Shown here one piece after another: positions 55,206 through 64,000 of a stretch of DNA of 64,000 nucleotides. The DNA comes from Agromyces lapidis (GTDB lineage Bacteria; Actinomycetota; Actinomycetes; Actinomycetales; Microbacteriaceae), in NCBI RefSeq assembly GCF_009749405.1, contig NZ_WBIQ01000002.1, positions 434,001-498,000 of the forward strand, in the 5' to 3' direction. How positions within the stretch are numbered: the first letter of the stretch is position 1; each line of letters begins with the position of its first letter. A program made the position numbers and the translations under genes. Below the pieces are notes generated by a model, which was given only the letters and a program-made list of their open reading frames with translations, was not told where the DNA came from and ran no database searches.

Positions 55206-55604
55206 ATGGCAGCACCCAAGGCGGCTACTCGCAAGCCGCGCAAGAAGGAAAAGAAGAACATCGCCGTGGGCCAGGCCCACATCAAGTCGACGTTCAACAA
55301 CACGATCGTCTCGATCACCGACACCAACGGTGCCGTGATCAGCTGGGCCTCCTCGGGCGGCGTCGGCTTCAAGGGCTCGCGCAAGTCGACCCCGTTCGCC
55401 GCGCAGCTCGCTGCCGAGTCCGCTGCGCGTCAGGCGCAGGAGCACGGCATGAAGAAGGTCGACGTCTTCGTCAAGGGCCCCGGCTCGGGCCGTGAGACCG
55501 CCATCCGTTCGCTCCAGGCCGCGGGCCTCGAGGTCGGCAGCATCAACGACGTGACGCCGCAGGCGCACAACGGCTGCCGCCCGCCGAAGCGCCGCCGCGT
55601 CTAA
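55206..55604 (+). CDS. rpsK: 30S ribosomal protein S11
   Basis: The 132-aa S11 is on the 30S platform near the Shine-Dalgarno helix. Landmarks are [97 protein letters not shown] and the final [19 protein letters not shown]. Length is normal. In many actinobacteria rpsD follows. Here it is missing and a strong hairpin comes directly after the stop. Confidence 0.96.
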   Translation: MAAPKAATRKPRKKEKKNIAVGQAHIKSTFNNTIVSITDTNGAVISWASSGGVGFKGSRKSTPFAAQLAAESAARQAQEHGMKKVDVFVKGPGSGRETAIRSLQAAGLEVGSINDVTPQAHNGCRPPKRRRV

Positions 55605-55615
55605 GGCTCTCCGGA

Positions 55616-55658
55616 CCGGTGGTCGGGCCGGGCTCTGCGGAGCCGGCCCGGCCACCGG
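55616..55658 (+). terminator. Long GC hairpin between rpsK and rpoA
   Basis: The arms at 55616-55635 and 55640-55658 pair over about 19 positions (one bulged G, one G-U) around the loop TGCG, 11 nt after the rpsK stop. It stands at the position normally held by rpsD. The rest of the gap to rpoA holds CATATAG and the GAAAGGAA ribosome site. Confidence 0.75.
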
Positions 55659-55736
55659 GCATCCGTTCTCACACAACTCAAGATCCTCGACCTCGCAGGT
55701 GTCATATAGCGGACACCCTGCCGAAAGGAATCAACA

Positions 55737-56723
55737 GTGCTGATCGCACAGCGCCCGACGCTCACCGAAGAGAACATCTCGGAGTTCCGTTCGCGTTTCG
55801 TGATCGAGCCCCTCGAGCCGGGCTTCGGTTACACCCTCGGCAACTCGCTTCGCCGCACCCTCCTCTCCTCGATCCCCGGCGCGGCCGTGACGAGCATCCG
55901 CATCGACGGCGTGCTCCACGAGTTCTCGACGGTTCCGGGTGTGAAGGAGGATGTCACCGAGATCATCCTGAACATCAAGAACCTGGTCGTCTCCAGCGAG
56001 CACGACGAGCCCATCACCGCCTACCTGCGCAAGCAGGGCGCCGGTGAGGTCACCGCCGCCGACATCTCGGCTCCGGCCGGTGTCGAGGTGCACAACCCCG
56101 AACTGGTCATCGCGACGCTCAACGACTCGGCGAAGTTCGAGCTCGAGCTCACGATCGAGCGCGGCCGCGGCTACGTCTCGGCCAGCCAGAACCGCAACGA
56201 GTACTCCGAGGCCGGCCAGATCCCGGTCGACTCGATCTACTCGCCGGTGCTCAAGGTCACGTACCGCGTCGAGGCCACCCGTGCCGGCGAGCGCACCGAC
56301 TTCGACCGCCTCGTGGTCGACGTCGAGTCGAAGCCGGCCATCTCGCCGCGCGACGCGATCGCTTCGGCCGGCCGCACCCTCACCGAGCTGTTCGGTCTCG
56401 CCCGCGAGCTGAACACCGCGGCCGAGGGCATCGAGATCGGCCCCGCGCCGGTCGACGCCGTGCTCTCGAGCGAGCTCTCGATCCCGATCGAAGACCTCGA
56501 CCTCTCGGTGCGCAGCTACAACTGCCTGAAGCGCGAAGGCATCAACACGGTGTCGGAGCTGGTCGCCCTGAGCGAGTCGCAGCTCATGAACATCCGCAAC
56601 TTCGGTCAGAAGTCGGTCGACGAGGTGAAGGACAAGCTCACCGAGATGAACCTGTCCCTCAAGGACTCGGTGCCCGGTTTCGACGGCGCCCACTTCTACA
56701 CCGGCTTCGACGACGAGAACTAG
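55737..56723 (+). CDS. rpoA: DNA-directed RNA polymerase subunit alpha
   Basis: A 328-aa alpha subunit. The N-terminal dimerisation domain shows [61 protein letters not shown]. The C-terminal domain, which binds UP elements and activators, shows [55 protein letters not shown] 55737 has GAAAGGAA about 7 nt upstream. rplQ follows after 47 nt. Together with rpoB and rpoC here, all large core subunits are in one window. Confidence 0.97.
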   Translation: MLIAQRPTLTEENISEFRSRFVIEPLEPGFGYTLGNSLRRTLLSSIPGAAVTSIRIDGVLHEFSTVPGVKEDVTEIILNIKNLVVSSEHDEPITAYLRKQGAGEVTAADISAPAGVEVHNPELVIATLNDSAKFELELTIERGRGYVSASQNRNEYSEAGQIPVDSIYSPVLKVTYRVEATRAGERTDFDRLVVDVESKPAISPRDAIASAGRTLTELFGLARELNTAAEGIEIGPAPVDAVLSSELSIPIEDLDLSVRSYNCLKREGINTVSELVALSESQLMNIRNFGQKSVDEVKDKLTEMNLSLKDSVPGFDGAHFYTGFDDEN

Positions 56724-56770
56724 TCGCTCGCGCACGTAGCACCGACCCCACACACTGGAGATAACGAACC

Positions 56771-57292
56771 ATGCCGAAGCCCACCAAGGGCCCCCGCCTC
56801 GGAGGCGGACCCGCGCACGAGCGACTCCTGCTCGCGAACCTCGCGGCTGCGCTCTACACGCACAAGAGCATCACCACCACCGAGACCAAGGCGAAGCGGC
56901 TCCGTCCGCTCGCCGAGCGTCTCATCACGTTCGCGAAGCGCGGCGACCTGCACGCCCGCCGTCGCGTGCTCGCCGTGATCGGCGACAAGGCCGTCGTGCA
57001 CGAGCTGTTCGCGGTCATCGCCCCGCAGGTCGCCGACCGTGAGGGCGGCTACACCCGCATCACGAAGATCGGCAACCGCAAGGGCGACAACGCCCCCATG
57101 GCGGTCATCGAGCTCGTGCTCGAGCCGGTCGTCAAGAAGCAGCGCGCCGCGAAGCCCGTCGCCGAGGCGCCCGTCGCCGACGAGCCCGAGGTCGTCGAGG
57201 AGGCCCCCGAGGCCCCCGTCGCCGAGGAGACCACCGAGGCTGCGGCCGACGAGGCTCCCGTCGAGGAGACCGAGGCAGCCGAGGCCAAGTAG
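56771..57292 (+). CDS. rplQ: 50S ribosomal protein L17 with acidic C-terminal tail
   Basis: The L17 core ([80 protein letters not shown]...) ends near residue 124. About 48 residues of Ala/Pro/Glu/Val sequence follow ([21 protein letters not shown]), giving 173 residues, whereas E. coli L17 has 127. Acidic tails of this type on L17 are known in actinobacteria. L17 sits near the tunnel exit. It closes the rpoA transcript at a strong terminator. Confidence 0.95.
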   Translation: MPKPTKGPRLGGGPAHERLLLANLAAALYTHKSITTTETKAKRLRPLAERLITFAKRGDLHARRRVLAVIGDKAVVHELFAVIAPQVADREGGYTRITKIGNRKGDNAPMAVIELVLEPVVKKQRAAKPVAEAPVADEPEVVEEAPEAPVAEETTEAAADEAPVEETEAAEAK

Positions 57293-57306
57293 TCTCGCTT
57301 CCCGCA

Positions 57307-57343
57307 GAACGGGCCCCTGTGCACAACGCACGGGGGCCCGTTC
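57307..57343 (+). terminator. rpoA-rplQ terminator hairpin
   Basis: 16-bp arms (57307-57322 and 57328-57343) with one G-U pair enclose the loop ACAAC. The tip CTGTGCACAACGCACGG is identical to the sequence at 20104-20120. Confidence 0.85.
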
Positions 57344-57354
57344 GCGTCTCTCGC

Positions 57355-57360
57355 TAGACT
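57355..57360 (+). promoter_or_regulatory. Candidate -10 box TAGACT
   Basis: TAGACT follows the rplQ terminator and lies about 70 nt before the acyltransferase ATG. It is the likely promoter of that gene. Confidence 0.45.
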
Positions 57361-57430
57361 CGCGTCGGCCCGCGAAGGCGGGCTCGATGCCGCGGTCGCT
57401 TCCGACGGCGTCCGTCGACGGAAGGACGAG

Positions 57431-58732
57431 ATGGTCGCGAGCACGATGGTCCCGGTCGATCGGGATCTCTCGATCGATTTCGCCCGGGCGTTCTGCCTGC
57501 CCGTGGTCGTGCTGCTGCACGCGCTGCAGATGGGCATCGGCGGCGACCCGCTCCGGGCGTTCAACGCGCTCGACGGGTTCGAGCCGCTCGCGTGGGCGAC
57601 CTGGCCGCTGATGATCATGCCGGTGTTCTTCATCTGCGGCGGCTTCGCGGCGATCACGCAATGGCGCAGGCTCCGCGGTCACGGCGAGACCGTCGCGCAC
57701 TACCTCCGGCTCCGTGCGATCCGCCTCGCCCAGCCCGTGATCGGCGTCGTCGCCGCGGTCGGTGCGGTGCTGGGGGTCATGGTCGCCGCGGGAGCCGACC
57801 CCGAGTTCGTGCGCAGCTTCGCGGTCCGCCTGGCCGAGCCGCTCTGGTTCATTCCGGTGTACCTGATCTGCACGGCCTTCGTGCCGCTCATGAGCCGCTT
57901 GCACCGCCACGCCCCGTGGCCGACGTACCTCGGGCTCACGGGCGCGGTCGTCGTGGTCGACGTCGTGAGCCGCGGTTTCGGGGTTCCGCTCGGCGCGGTC
58001 AACTGGGTCTTGGTGTGGTTGTTCGCCCAGCAGCTCGGATTCGGTCTGCGCGACGGATGGTTCGCGCGACGGTCGAAGCTCGTGCTCGCCGCCGTCGCGG
58101 TCGGCGCGTACGGGGCGATCGCTGTACTCGTCACGGTGTTCGGCTACTCGCACGACATGCTCGACAACCTCAACCCCCCGACGCTCTGCATCCTTGCCCT
58201 CTCGCTCGGGCAGGCGTGCCTGTTCGCCCTCGCGCAGCCGATGATCCGGCGGGCCATGCGGTGGCGTGCGATGCTCGGTGCGGTGTACGTCTTCGGCGTC
58301 TACGGCATGGTCATCTACCTCTGGCACACCTTCGCCATGGCAGTCGTGACCGGGGTGCAGCTGGCCGTCGGCGCGCCCTTCCCGCCCGTGCTGTCGCCCG
58401 CCTGGTGGGCGACCCGCCCGCTGTGGGTGCTCGCGATCGCGGCCGTCGTCGCCGTCTGCTGCGTGATCGTGCCCCGCGTCGAGCGACGGTGGCCGGCGCC
58501 GGTCGATCGTGCGACCCCCCTGCCGGCGGTCCTCGTGTGGACGCTCCTCGCCGTCGGCGGAGTCGGCGTGCTGCTGACGCTCGGGTACGTGCCCTGGCCG
58601 AACGGACTGCTCGGTTGGTCGCTCGTACTGGTCGCGGTCGTCGCGCTGCTCATCGGCGGTCCGGGCGCGAGGCGCCCGAGCGGCGGCGCCGATGAGCGCG
58701 CGCGGCCGGAGGCCGACCCGGTGCGCGCCTAA
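57431..58732 (+). CDS. Acyltransferase-3-like membrane protein
   Basis: A 433-aa polytopic membrane protein with about ten to eleven hydrophobic segments. The start RDLSIDFARAFCLPVVVLLHALQMG corresponds to the 'iD..Ra.a...VvlyH' motif of acyltransferase family 3, and MPVFFICGGFAAITQWRRLR to the 'vFFv.SGF' motif. VYGMVIYLWHTF corresponds to 'sy.iYLwH'. It may transfer an acyl group to an exported polysaccharide or lipid; the substrate is unknown. GGAAGGACGAG precedes the ATG. It is not related in position to the first acyltransferase at 37.5 kb. Its stop codon overlaps the truA -10 box. Confidence 0.75.
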   Translation: MVASTMVPVDRDLSIDFARAFCLPVVVLLHALQMGIGGDPLRAFNALDGFEPLAWATWPLMIMPVFFICGGFAAITQWRRLRGHGETVAHYLRLRAIRLAQPVIGVVAAVGAVLGVMVAAGADPEFVRSFAVRLAEPLWFIPVYLICTAFVPLMSRLHRHAPWPTYLGLTGAVVVVDVVSRGFGVPLGAVNWVLVWLFAQQLGFGLRDGWFARRSKLVLAAVAVGAYGAIAVLVTVFGYSHDMLDNLNPPTLCILALSLGQACLFALAQPMIRRAMRWRAMLGAVYVFGVYGMVIYLWHTFAMAVVTGVQLAVGAPFPPVLSPAWWATRPLWVLAIAAVVAVCCVIVPRVERRWPAPVDRATPLPAVLVWTLLAVGGVGVLLTLGYVPWPNGLLGWSLVLVAVVALLIGGPGARRPSGGADERARPEADPVRA

Positions 58733-58735
58733 ACT
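58730..58735 (+). promoter_or_regulatory. Leaderless -10 box TAAACT for truA
   Basis: TAAACT contains the stop codon of the upstream gene and ends 6 nt before ATG 58742, so truA is probably leaderless. Confidence 0.5.
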
Positions 58736-58741
58736 CGACAC

Positions 58742-59719
58742 ATGCCCGAATCCGTTCCCGCGTCGACGCCCGAGCGCGACGGTGCAGCGGCCGACGCGAG
58801 CGATGAGACCATCCGGATCAGGTTGGGGATCGCCTACGACGGCACCGAGTTCAAGGGATGGAGCCGCCAGCCGGGTCTGCGCACGGTGCAGGGCGTCGTC
58901 GAAGACGCGCTCGCGACGCTGTTCCGCCGTGAGCACGTCGTTCCGAGACTGACGGTGGCGGGCCGCACCGACGCCGGCGTCCACGCACTCGGTCAGGTCG
59001 CGCACTTCGATGTGCCGCTCGTCGCATACGCCTCGGTGACGAGGCCGCGCCGGGGGGAGGACGACGGCGCCTCCACCGCCGACGCCTCGGCCGTGCTGCT
59101 CCGCCGCCTCGGCGGCATCATCGGCGCCGCCGACGCCGATGTCGTCGTCACGGGCGCAGAGCCCGCGCCGGTCGGATTCGACGCCCGCTTCTCGGCGGTC
59201 TGGCGGCGCTACGAGTACCGCGTCGCCGACGCGTCGGCGACGAGGGACCCGCTGCAGCGGCTGCGCACGGTCTGGTCGCCGCGCGAGCTCGATGCGGGTG
59301 CCATGGATGCCGCGGCCGCGACCCTCACCGGACTCCACGACTTCGCCGCGTTCTGCAAGCCGCGGCCCGAGGCGACGACGATCCGAACACTGCAGGAGTT
59401 CTCCTGGCATCGCGAGCCCGACGGCGTGCTCGTCGCGCGGCTGCAGGCCGACGCGTTCTGCCACTCGATGGTCCGGGCGCTCGTGGGTGCCTGCGTCGCC
59501 GTGGGGGAGGGGCGGCTCGAACCGGGCGATCCACGAGCGCTCCTCGCCGCGCAACGGCGCACGAGCGACTTCAAGGTCATGCCCGCCAAGGGGCTCGTGC
59601 TCACCGAGGTCGGCTATCCCGACGACGCCGAGCTCGAGGCCCGCGCCGTGCAGACGCGAGCACGACGGGAGCTTCGCCAGCGCGGCATCCCCGACCCGGT
59701 GGCGGAGCCGCGATTCTGA
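58742..59719 (+). CDS. truA: tRNA pseudouridine(38-40) synthase
   Basis: A 325-aa enzyme that makes pseudouridine at tRNA positions 38-40. The catalytic aspartate is Asp77 in VAGRTDAGVHALGQVAHF. Other blocks are IAYDGTEFKGWSRQPGLRTVQGVVEDAL, FSAVWRRYEYRV and FCHSMVRALVGACVAVGEG. About 25 extra N-terminal residues and an insertion after Phe89 (SVTRPRRGEDDGASTADAS) explain the greater length. There is no ribosome site; the leaderless box supports ATG 58742. It lies before rplM, as in many bacteria. Confidence 0.92.
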   Translation: MPESVPASTPERDGAAADASDETIRIRLGIAYDGTEFKGWSRQPGLRTVQGVVEDALATLFRREHVVPRLTVAGRTDAGVHALGQVAHFDVPLVAYASVTRPRRGEDDGASTADASAVLLRRLGGIIGAADADVVVTGAEPAPVGFDARFSAVWRRYEYRVADASATRDPLQRLRTVWSPRELDAGAMDAAAATLTGLHDFAAFCKPRPEATTIRTLQEFSWHREPDGVLVARLQADAFCHSMVRALVGACVAVGEGRLEPGDPRALLAAQRRTSDFKVMPAKGLVLTEVGYPDDAELEARAVQTRARRELRQRGIPDPVAEPRF

Positions 59720-59737
59720 ATCGCGAGGCGAAGCTGC

Positions 59738-59743
59738 TAGAAT
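59738..59743 (+). promoter_or_regulatory. Candidate -10 box TAGAAT for rplM-rpsI
   Basis: TAGAAT is a strong -10 match and lies in the 155-bp gap between truA and rplM. The leader would be about 125 nt. The -35 (TTCTGA at 59714-59719 with an 18-bp spacer) is weak. No other element was recognised in the gap. Confidence 0.55.
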
Positions 59744-59874
59744 CTCTCTTTGGTGCCGTTCTCTGCAGCGGTACCCGAAGTTGAGCCCTCCACCAGGCGT
59801 TCGCACGCATCGCGTTCGAACTCCCCCGGAGTGGGATTCACGAACCCCTCACTCGATCAGAAAGCAGCACTTCC

Positions 59875-60321
59875 GTGACGCGCACCTATACCCCGAAGTC
59901 GAACGAGATCCAGCGCGACTGGGTCGTCATCGACGCGACCGACATCGTCCTCGGTCGTCTCGCCAGCCACTCCGCAGCCCTGCTGCGCGGCAAGCACAAG
60001 GCGATCTTCGCCAACCACGTCGACACCGGTGACTTCGTCATCATCGTCAACGCCGACAAGGTGGCCCTCACCGGCCAGAAGCTCGAGCAGAAGAAGGCGT
60101 ACCGCCACTCGGGCTACCCGGGCGGCCTCAAGGCCGTCGGCTACGCCGAACTCCTCGAGAAGAACCCCGTTCGCGCCGTCGAGAAGGCGATCCGCGGCAT
60201 GCTCCCGAAGAACTCGCTCGGTCGGGCACAGCTGAAGAAGCTCAAGGTCTACGCAGGCCCCGAGCACCCGCACGCCGCGCAGCAGCCCAAGCCGTACACC
60301 CTCACCCAGGTCGCCCAGTAA
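59875..60321 (+). CDS. rplM: 50S ribosomal protein L13
   Basis: The 148-aa L13 is an early 50S assembly protein. It reads [85 protein letters not shown] and ends with [16 protein letters not shown], all diagnostic. Length is normal. GTG 59875 has AGAAAGCAGC upstream. It pairs with rpsI (43-nt gap), the universal rplM-rpsI unit. Confidence 0.96.
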   Translation: MTRTYTPKSNEIQRDWVVIDATDIVLGRLASHSAALLRGKHKAIFANHVDTGDFVIIVNADKVALTGQKLEQKKAYRHSGYPGGLKAVGYAELLEKNPVRAVEKAIRGMLPKNSLGRAQLKKLKVYAGPEHPHAAQQPKPYTLTQVAQ

Positions 60322-60364
60322 TTCCGGCACCCTCGACGTTCTCGAAATAAGGATTCACACCAAA

Positions 60365-60850
60365 ATGGCGAAGATCGCAGACCAGATCGAAGCGGCTCCC
60401 GAGAGCTACACGACCGAGAGCGCCCCCGAGGCCGCTCCCACCACCCCCCGTCCCGTGCTCAACGTCTCGGGCGCAGCCGTCGGCCGCCGCAAGCAGGCCA
60501 TCGCCCGCGTGCGCGTCGTCCCCGGCGCCGGCACCATCACGGTCAACGGCCGTGAATTCGCGGCGTACTTCCCGAACAAGCTGCACCAGCAGCTCATCAC
60601 CGACCCGTTCACCGTGCTCGAGCTCACCGGCTCGTACGACGTGATCGCGAAGATCACCGGCGGCGGCCCCTCGGGCCAGGCCGGTGCGCTCCGCCTCGCG
60701 ATCGCGCGCGCGCTCAACGAGGTCGACCGCGAGAACAACCGCCCGACCCTGAAGAAGGCCGGCTTCCTCACGCGCGACGCCCGCGTCATCGAGCGCAAGA
60801 AGGCCGGTCTCAAGAAGGCCCGCAAGGCTCCGCAGTTCTCGAAGCGTTAA
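60365..60850 (+). CDS. rpsI: 30S ribosomal protein S9 with N-terminal extension
   Basis: The 161-aa product has an acidic N-terminal extension of about 33 residues before the S9 core ([44 protein letters not shown], then [63 protein letters not shown]). The C-terminal SKR contacts P-site tRNA. An AAGGA site precedes the ATG. glmM follows after 18 nt and is probably co-transcribed. Confidence 0.96.
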   Translation: MAKIADQIEAAPESYTTESAPEAAPTTPRPVLNVSGAAVGRRKQAIARVRVVPGAGTITVNGREFAAYFPNKLHQQLITDPFTVLELTGSYDVIAKITGGGPSGQAGALRLAIARALNEVDRENNRPTLKKAGFLTRDARVIERKKAGLKKARKAPQFSKR

Positions 60851-60868
60851 TCCGCTCCGCGAATCCGT

Positions 60869-62230
60869 ATGCCTCGGCTTTTCGGAACGGACGGGGTCCG
60901 GGGCCTGGCCAACCGTGAACTCACGGCTGACCTGGCCCTGGGCCTCTCCCAGGCGGCTGCGGCCGTCCTCACGCAGGGTCGCCACGCCGACGAGAACCGC
61001 GCCGCCGGTCGGCGGCCCGTCGCCGTCGTCGCGCGCGACCCCCGCGTCTCCGGTGAGTTCCTCACCGCCGCGGTCTCCGCGGGTCTCGCGAGCTCCGGTG
61101 TCGACGTGCTCGACGCCGGGGTCATCCCGACCCCCGCGACCGCCTTCCTCATCGACTCGATCAAGGCCGACTTCGGCGTCATGATCTCGGCGTCGCACAA
61201 CCCGGCGCCCGACAACGGCATCAAGTTCTTCTCCTTCGGCGGCACCAAGCTGCCCGACGAGGTCGAGGACCGCATCGAGTCCTACCTCGGCAAGCAGAAG
61301 CTGGCGCCGGTCGGCGACGGCGTCGGCCGCATCCGCCGCTTCGCCGATGCCGAAGACCGCTACGTCGTGCACCTGCTCGGCACGCTGCCCAACCGCCTCG
61401 ACGGCATCAAGGTCGTGCTCGACTGCGCCCACGGTGCGGCAGCCGGCGTCTCGCCCCAGACCTTCGCTGACGCGGGCGCAGAACTCGTCGTCATCGGCGC
61501 CGACCCCGACGGCATCAACATCAACGACGGCGTCGGTTCGACGCACCTCGACAAGCTGCAGGCCGCCGTGCTCGCGCACGGCGCCGACGTGGGCATCGCT
61601 CACGACGGCGACGCCGACCGCTGTCTCGCGGTCGACGCCGACGGCAACATCGTCGACGGCGACATGATCATGGCGATCCTCGCGGTCTCGATGAAGGAGC
61701 GAGGGAAGCTCACCGACGACACGCTCGTCGTCACGGTCATGTCGAACCTCGGCCTGAAGCGCGCGATGGCCGAGCACGGCATCGAGGTCGTCGAGACGAA
61801 GGTCGGCGACCGCTACGTGCTCGAGGCGCTCGGCGCGGGCGGCTTCGCCCTCGGCGGCGAGCAGTCGGGGCACGTGATCATGAGCGAGTACGCGACCACC
61901 GGTGACGGCGTGCTGACCGGCCTCCACCTGGTGGCCGAGATGGCGCGCACCGGCAAGACGCTCGCCGAGCTCGCCTCGGTGATGACGGTGTACCCCCAGG
62001 TGCTCGTGAACGTGCGCGGCGTCGACCACCACCGGCTCGGCGAGAACGCGCGGATCGCCGAAGCCGTGACCGAGGTCGAATCGGAACTCGGCGACTCGGG
62101 CCGGGTGCTCCTGCGCCCCTCCGGCACCGAGCCCATGGTTCGGGTGATGGTCGAGGCGGCCGACCAGCCTGCGGCCGACCGGCACGCGGCGGCGCTCGCC
62201 GACGTGGTGAAGGCCGAACTCGCGCTCTGA
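60869..62230 (+). CDS. glmM: Phosphoglucosamine mutase
   Basis: A 453-aa enzyme converting glucosamine-6-phosphate to glucosamine-1-phosphate for peptidoglycan synthesis. It starts [25 protein letters not shown]. The active phosphoserine is Ser109 in [17 protein letters not shown], the Mg2+ loop is [13 protein letters not shown], the sugar-binding loop is GGEQSGHVI, and the phosphate-binding loop is [15 protein letters not shown]. Length is normal. It follows rpsI closely, and glmS for the preceding step is encoded just downstream past coaA. A perfect hairpin ends the transcript. Confidence 0.96.
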   Translation: MPRLFGTDGVRGLANRELTADLALGLSQAAAAVLTQGRHADENRAAGRRPVAVVARDPRVSGEFLTAAVSAGLASSGVDVLDAGVIPTPATAFLIDSIKADFGVMISASHNPAPDNGIKFFSFGGTKLPDEVEDRIESYLGKQKLAPVGDGVGRIRRFADAEDRYVVHLLGTLPNRLDGIKVVLDCAHGAAAGVSPQTFADAGAELVVIGADPDGININDGVGSTHLDKLQAAVLAHGADVGIAHDGDADRCLAVDADGNIVDGDMIMAILAVSMKERGKLTDDTLVVTVMSNLGLKRAMAEHGIEVVETKVGDRYVLEALGAGGFALGGEQSGHVIMSEYATTGDGVLTGLHLVAEMARTGKTLAELASVMTVYPQVLVNVRGVDHHRLGENARIAEAVTEVESELGDSGRVLLRPSGTEPMVRVMVEAADQPAADRHAAALADVVKAELAL

Positions 62231-62260
62231 CACGCGACCGCTCTCGATCAGGAGCACGCA

Positions 62261-62301
62261 CGCGGTTCAGGACGATTCCCGCGGAATCGTCCTGAACCGC
62301 G
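62261..62301. terminator. Bidirectional terminator between convergent glmM and coaA
   Basis: A perfect 19-bp stem (62261-62279 with 62283-62301) closes with the 3-nt loop CGC. It sits 30 nt after glmM and 35 nt after the coaA stop on the other strand, so it can serve both. Confidence 0.85.
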
Positions 62302-62336
62302 CACCTCTTCCTGAAACAGTGTCGCCGCGCGGTGGA

Positions 62337-63293
62337 TCAGAGCTTGCGCAGCAGCACGCTCGAGACCGCGTGGTCCGACCCCTTGCGCAGCACGAGCGAG
62401 GCCCGTGAGCGGGTCGGCCGGATGTTCTGCAGCAGGTTCGGCTCGTTGATCGAGTGCCAGATCTCGCGCGCCCGGTGCCTCGCCTCGTCCTCCGAGAGCG
62501 AGGCGTAGCGGTGGAAGTACGATCGCGGGTTCGCGAACGCGCCCCGCTGGAGCTTCAGGAACCGCTCCTCGTACCAGCGTGCGATGTCGCTCGTGCGAGC
62601 GTCGACGTAGATCGTGAAGTCGAAGAGATCGCTCACCGCGAGACGGTGCCCCGGGCCGGGCGGCTGCAGCACGTTGAGCCCCTCGACGATGAGCACGTCG
62701 GGGCGGCGCACGGTCACCTGCGCGTCGGGCACGATGTCGTAGGCCAGGTGCGAGTAGAAGGGGGCCCGGACCTCGGCGGCGCCCGCCTTCACCTCGCTCA
62801 CGAAGCGAAGGAGGGCGCGGCGGTCGTACGACTCGGGGAACCCCTTGCGGGCCATGAGCCCCCGGCGCTCGAGCTCGGCGTTCGGGAAGAGGAAGCCGTC
62901 GGTCGTCACGAGTTCGACCCGGGGCGTGTGCTCCCATCGGGCGAGGAGCTCGCGCAGGAGCCGCGCGATCGTGGACTTGCCCACCGCGACCGATCCCGCG
63001 ACGCCGATCACGAACGGCGTCGACTCGAAGCGCTCTCGCAGGAACTCGCTCGCGACCTTGTGCAGCGACTTCGTGCCGCCGACGTAGAGGTTCAGGAGGC
63101 GGCTGAGGGGCAGATAGACCTCGGCCACCTCGGTCGGGTCGAGCGGCTCGCCGAGACCCCGCAACTGCACGATCTCGGTCTCGCGGAGGGGCGAGGGCAT
63201 CGACGGCGCGAGCGCCGCCCAGTCGGCTCGGTCGAGTTCGATGAACGGCGAGATCTGCGTCGGGTGCGACGACGGGCTCTGCTGATCCGGCAC
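62337..63293 (-). CDS. coaA: Pantothenate kinase, type I
   Basis: A 318-aa enzyme that phosphorylates pantothenate in the first step of CoA synthesis. The P-loop [12 protein letters not shown] is at residues 97-108. Other blocks are [70 protein letters not shown] and DFTIYVDA, with the C-terminal [24 protein letters not shown] take GTG 63293 as start, because the minus-strand box TACACT ends 6 nt before it and the product then has family length. A longer frame upstream starts inside the divergent promoter region. It is divergent from glmS. Confidence 0.92.
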   Translation of the reverse strand: MPDQQSPSSHPTQISPFIELDRADWAALAPSMPSPLRETEIVQLRGLGEPLDPTEVAEVYLPLSRLLNLYVGGTKSLHKVASEFLRERFESTPFVIGVAGSVAVGKSTIARLLRELLARWEHTPRVELVTTDGFLFPNAELERRGLMARKGFPESYDRRALLRFVSEVKAGAAEVRAPFYSHLAYDIVPDAQVTVRRPDVLIVEGLNVLQPPGPGHRLAVSDLFDFTIYVDARTSDIARWYEERFLKLQRGAFANPRSYFHRYASLSEDEARHRAREIWHSINEPNLLQNIRPTRSRASLVLRKGSDHAVSSVLLRKL

Positions 63294-63299
63294 CGTGCC

Positions 63300-63305
63300 A
63301 GTGTA
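63300..63305 (-). promoter_or_regulatory. Leaderless -10 box TACACT for coaA
   Basis: On the minus strand TACACT is followed by 6 nt and the GTG start at 63293. Confidence 0.55.
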
Positions 63306-63363
63306 GTGCGGGCGCGCGGGGCGTCGGCTTCGCGCTCGGGGCGGGCGCACAGATGTTCGCCAG

Positions 63364-63369
63364 TAGAAT
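63364..63369 (+). promoter_or_regulatory. Leaderless -10 box TAGAAT for glmS
   Basis: TAGAAT ends 7 nt before ATG 63377. Together with the coaA box it forms a divergent promoter pair within 83 bp. Confidence 0.55.
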
Positions 63370-63376
63370 CGCCACC

Positions 63377-64000
63377 ATGTGTGGAATCGTCGGATACGTC
63401 GGAGAGCGCAACAGCCTCGACGTCCTCATGGGTGGCCTGCGCCGCCTCGAATACCGTGGCTACGACTCGGCGGGGGTGGCGGTCGTCGACGACGACGGCG
63501 CCATGGAGACCGCGAAGCGCGCCGGCAAGCTGAAGGTCCTCGCGGACGAGCTCGAGCGCAACCCGCTGCATCACGGCGGAACCGGCATCGGCCATACCCG
63601 TTGGGCCACCCACGGCGGGCCGACCGACCGCAACGCGCACCCGCACCTCGGCGACGAGGGGCGCCTCGCGCTCATCCACAACGGCATCATCGAGAACTTC
63701 TCCGAGCTGAAAGAGGAGCTCCTCGCCGAGGGGCACAGCTTCGAGTCCGAGACCGACACCGAGGTCGCCGCAGTGCTCCTCGGTCGCGAGTACCGTGCAG
63801 CGGGCGACCTCCGCACGGCCTTCCGCAACACCGTCTCGCGCCTCGAGGGCGCCTTCACGCTGCTCGCCGTGCACCGTTCCGAGCCCGGCGTCGTCGTCGG
63901 CGCTCGTCGCAACTCGCCGCTCGTGATCGGGCTCGGCGAGGGCGAGAACTTCCTCGGTTCCGACGTCGCCGCGTTCGTGGAGTACACCAAGAGCGCCGTC
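63377..64000 (+). CDS. glmS: Glutamine-fructose-6-phosphate aminotransferase (isomerizing), 3'-truncated by the window
   Basis: The first 208 residues of GlmS, which makes glucosamine-6-phosphate from fructose-6-phosphate and glutamine. The N-terminal glutaminase has the nucleophile Cys2 (MCGIVGYVG), [35 protein letters not shown] and [16 protein letters not shown], then [11 protein letters not shown] and [15 protein letters not shown]. The isomerase half lies beyond the window. It is probably leaderless, so a glmS ribozyme or long leader of the Firmicutes type is not present. Its product is the substrate of GlmM, encoded on the other side of coaA. Confidence 0.96.
   Translation, partial: MCGIVGYVGERNSLDVLMGGLRRLEYRGYDSAGVAVVDDDGAMETAKRAGKLKVLADELERNPLHHGGTGIGHTRWATHGGPTDRNAHPHLGDEGRLALIHNGIIENFSELKEELLAEGHSFESETDTEVAAVLLGREYRAAGDLRTAFRNTVSRLEGAFTLLAVHRSEPGVVVGARRNSPLVIGLGEGENFLGSDVAAFVEYTKSAV

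Noticed and set aside
63294..63376. A glmS ribozyme or riboswitch before glmS
   Set aside because: The TAGAAT box lies 7 nt from the ATG, leaving no leader to hold one.

Overview
The window is about 70% GC and is typical of a high-GC actinobacterium, most likely Microbacteriaceae (Agromyces/Leifsonia-like). This rests on TTG starts for rpoB and rpoC, Ala/Pro/Glu-rich tails on ribosomal proteins, TANNNT -10 boxes placed 6-7 nt before ATG/GTG starts, and an LAETG sorting signal. The genus is an inference. No rRNA, tRNA, CRISPR array, prophage or insertion sequence was seen.

Layout. 1-4.2 kb: the 3' end of pxpC (5-oxoprolinase subunit C), a Tat-exported GHL10 glycosidase-like protein, and two tandem spermidine-synthase-like genes. 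4.2-11.1 kb: a truncated hemoglobin, a large ATPase-LuxR (LAL) regulator, two small unknown proteins and a 6-repeat cell-wall-anchored surface protein. A TGAGCAA-type element occurs as a palindrome upstream of the hemoglobin gene and as three direct repeats between the LAL gene and its divergent neighbours, so it is a candidate operator. 11.3-18.8 kb: rpoB-rpoC.

19-31.3 kb: an accessory locus that reads as a compact type VII (ESX/WXG100) secretion system. It encodes an RDD-FHA membrane protein, a 1496-aa EssC-like ATPase (ubiquitin-like, FHA and three FtsK/SpoIIIE domains), a multi-pass membrane protein, a Streptomyces-type WXG100 protein, its small partner, a 608-aa protein with helical N-terminus, hydrophobic core and C-terminal GxSxG lipase domain, and then a lipoprotein and two related small proteins. 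I read the lipase and lipoprotein as a candidate secreted toxin/immunity pair. EccB, EccD, EccE and mycosin are not in the window. A perfect hairpin just after the WXG100 gene could set the ratio of substrate to the rest.

32.6-60.9 kb: the translation super-locus. In order: rpsL-rpsG-fusA-tuf; then, after an acyltransferase and an OsmC gene, rpsJ-rplC-rplD-rplW-rplB-rpsS-rplV-rpsC-rplP-rpmC-rpsQ; rplN-rplX-rplE; rpsH-rplF-rplR-rpsE-rpmD-rplO; secY-adk-map; ptsI; infA-rpmJ-rpsM-rpsK; rpoA-rplQ; a second acyltransferase; truA; rplM-rpsI. rpsN is missing between rplE and rpsH, and rpsD is missing between rpsK and rpoA; each gap holds a strong hairpin. rpsG is followed by a roughly 60-bp tandem repeat that copies the end of rpsG itself.

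60.9-64 kb: amino-sugar and cofactor genes: glmM, convergent coaA, and the 5' part of glmS, with coaA and glmS fired from an 83-bp divergent leaderless promoter region. Many non-ribosomal genes look leaderless, whereas the ribosomal operons use Shine-Dalgarno sites and TAATG/ATGA/GTGA start-stop overlaps.
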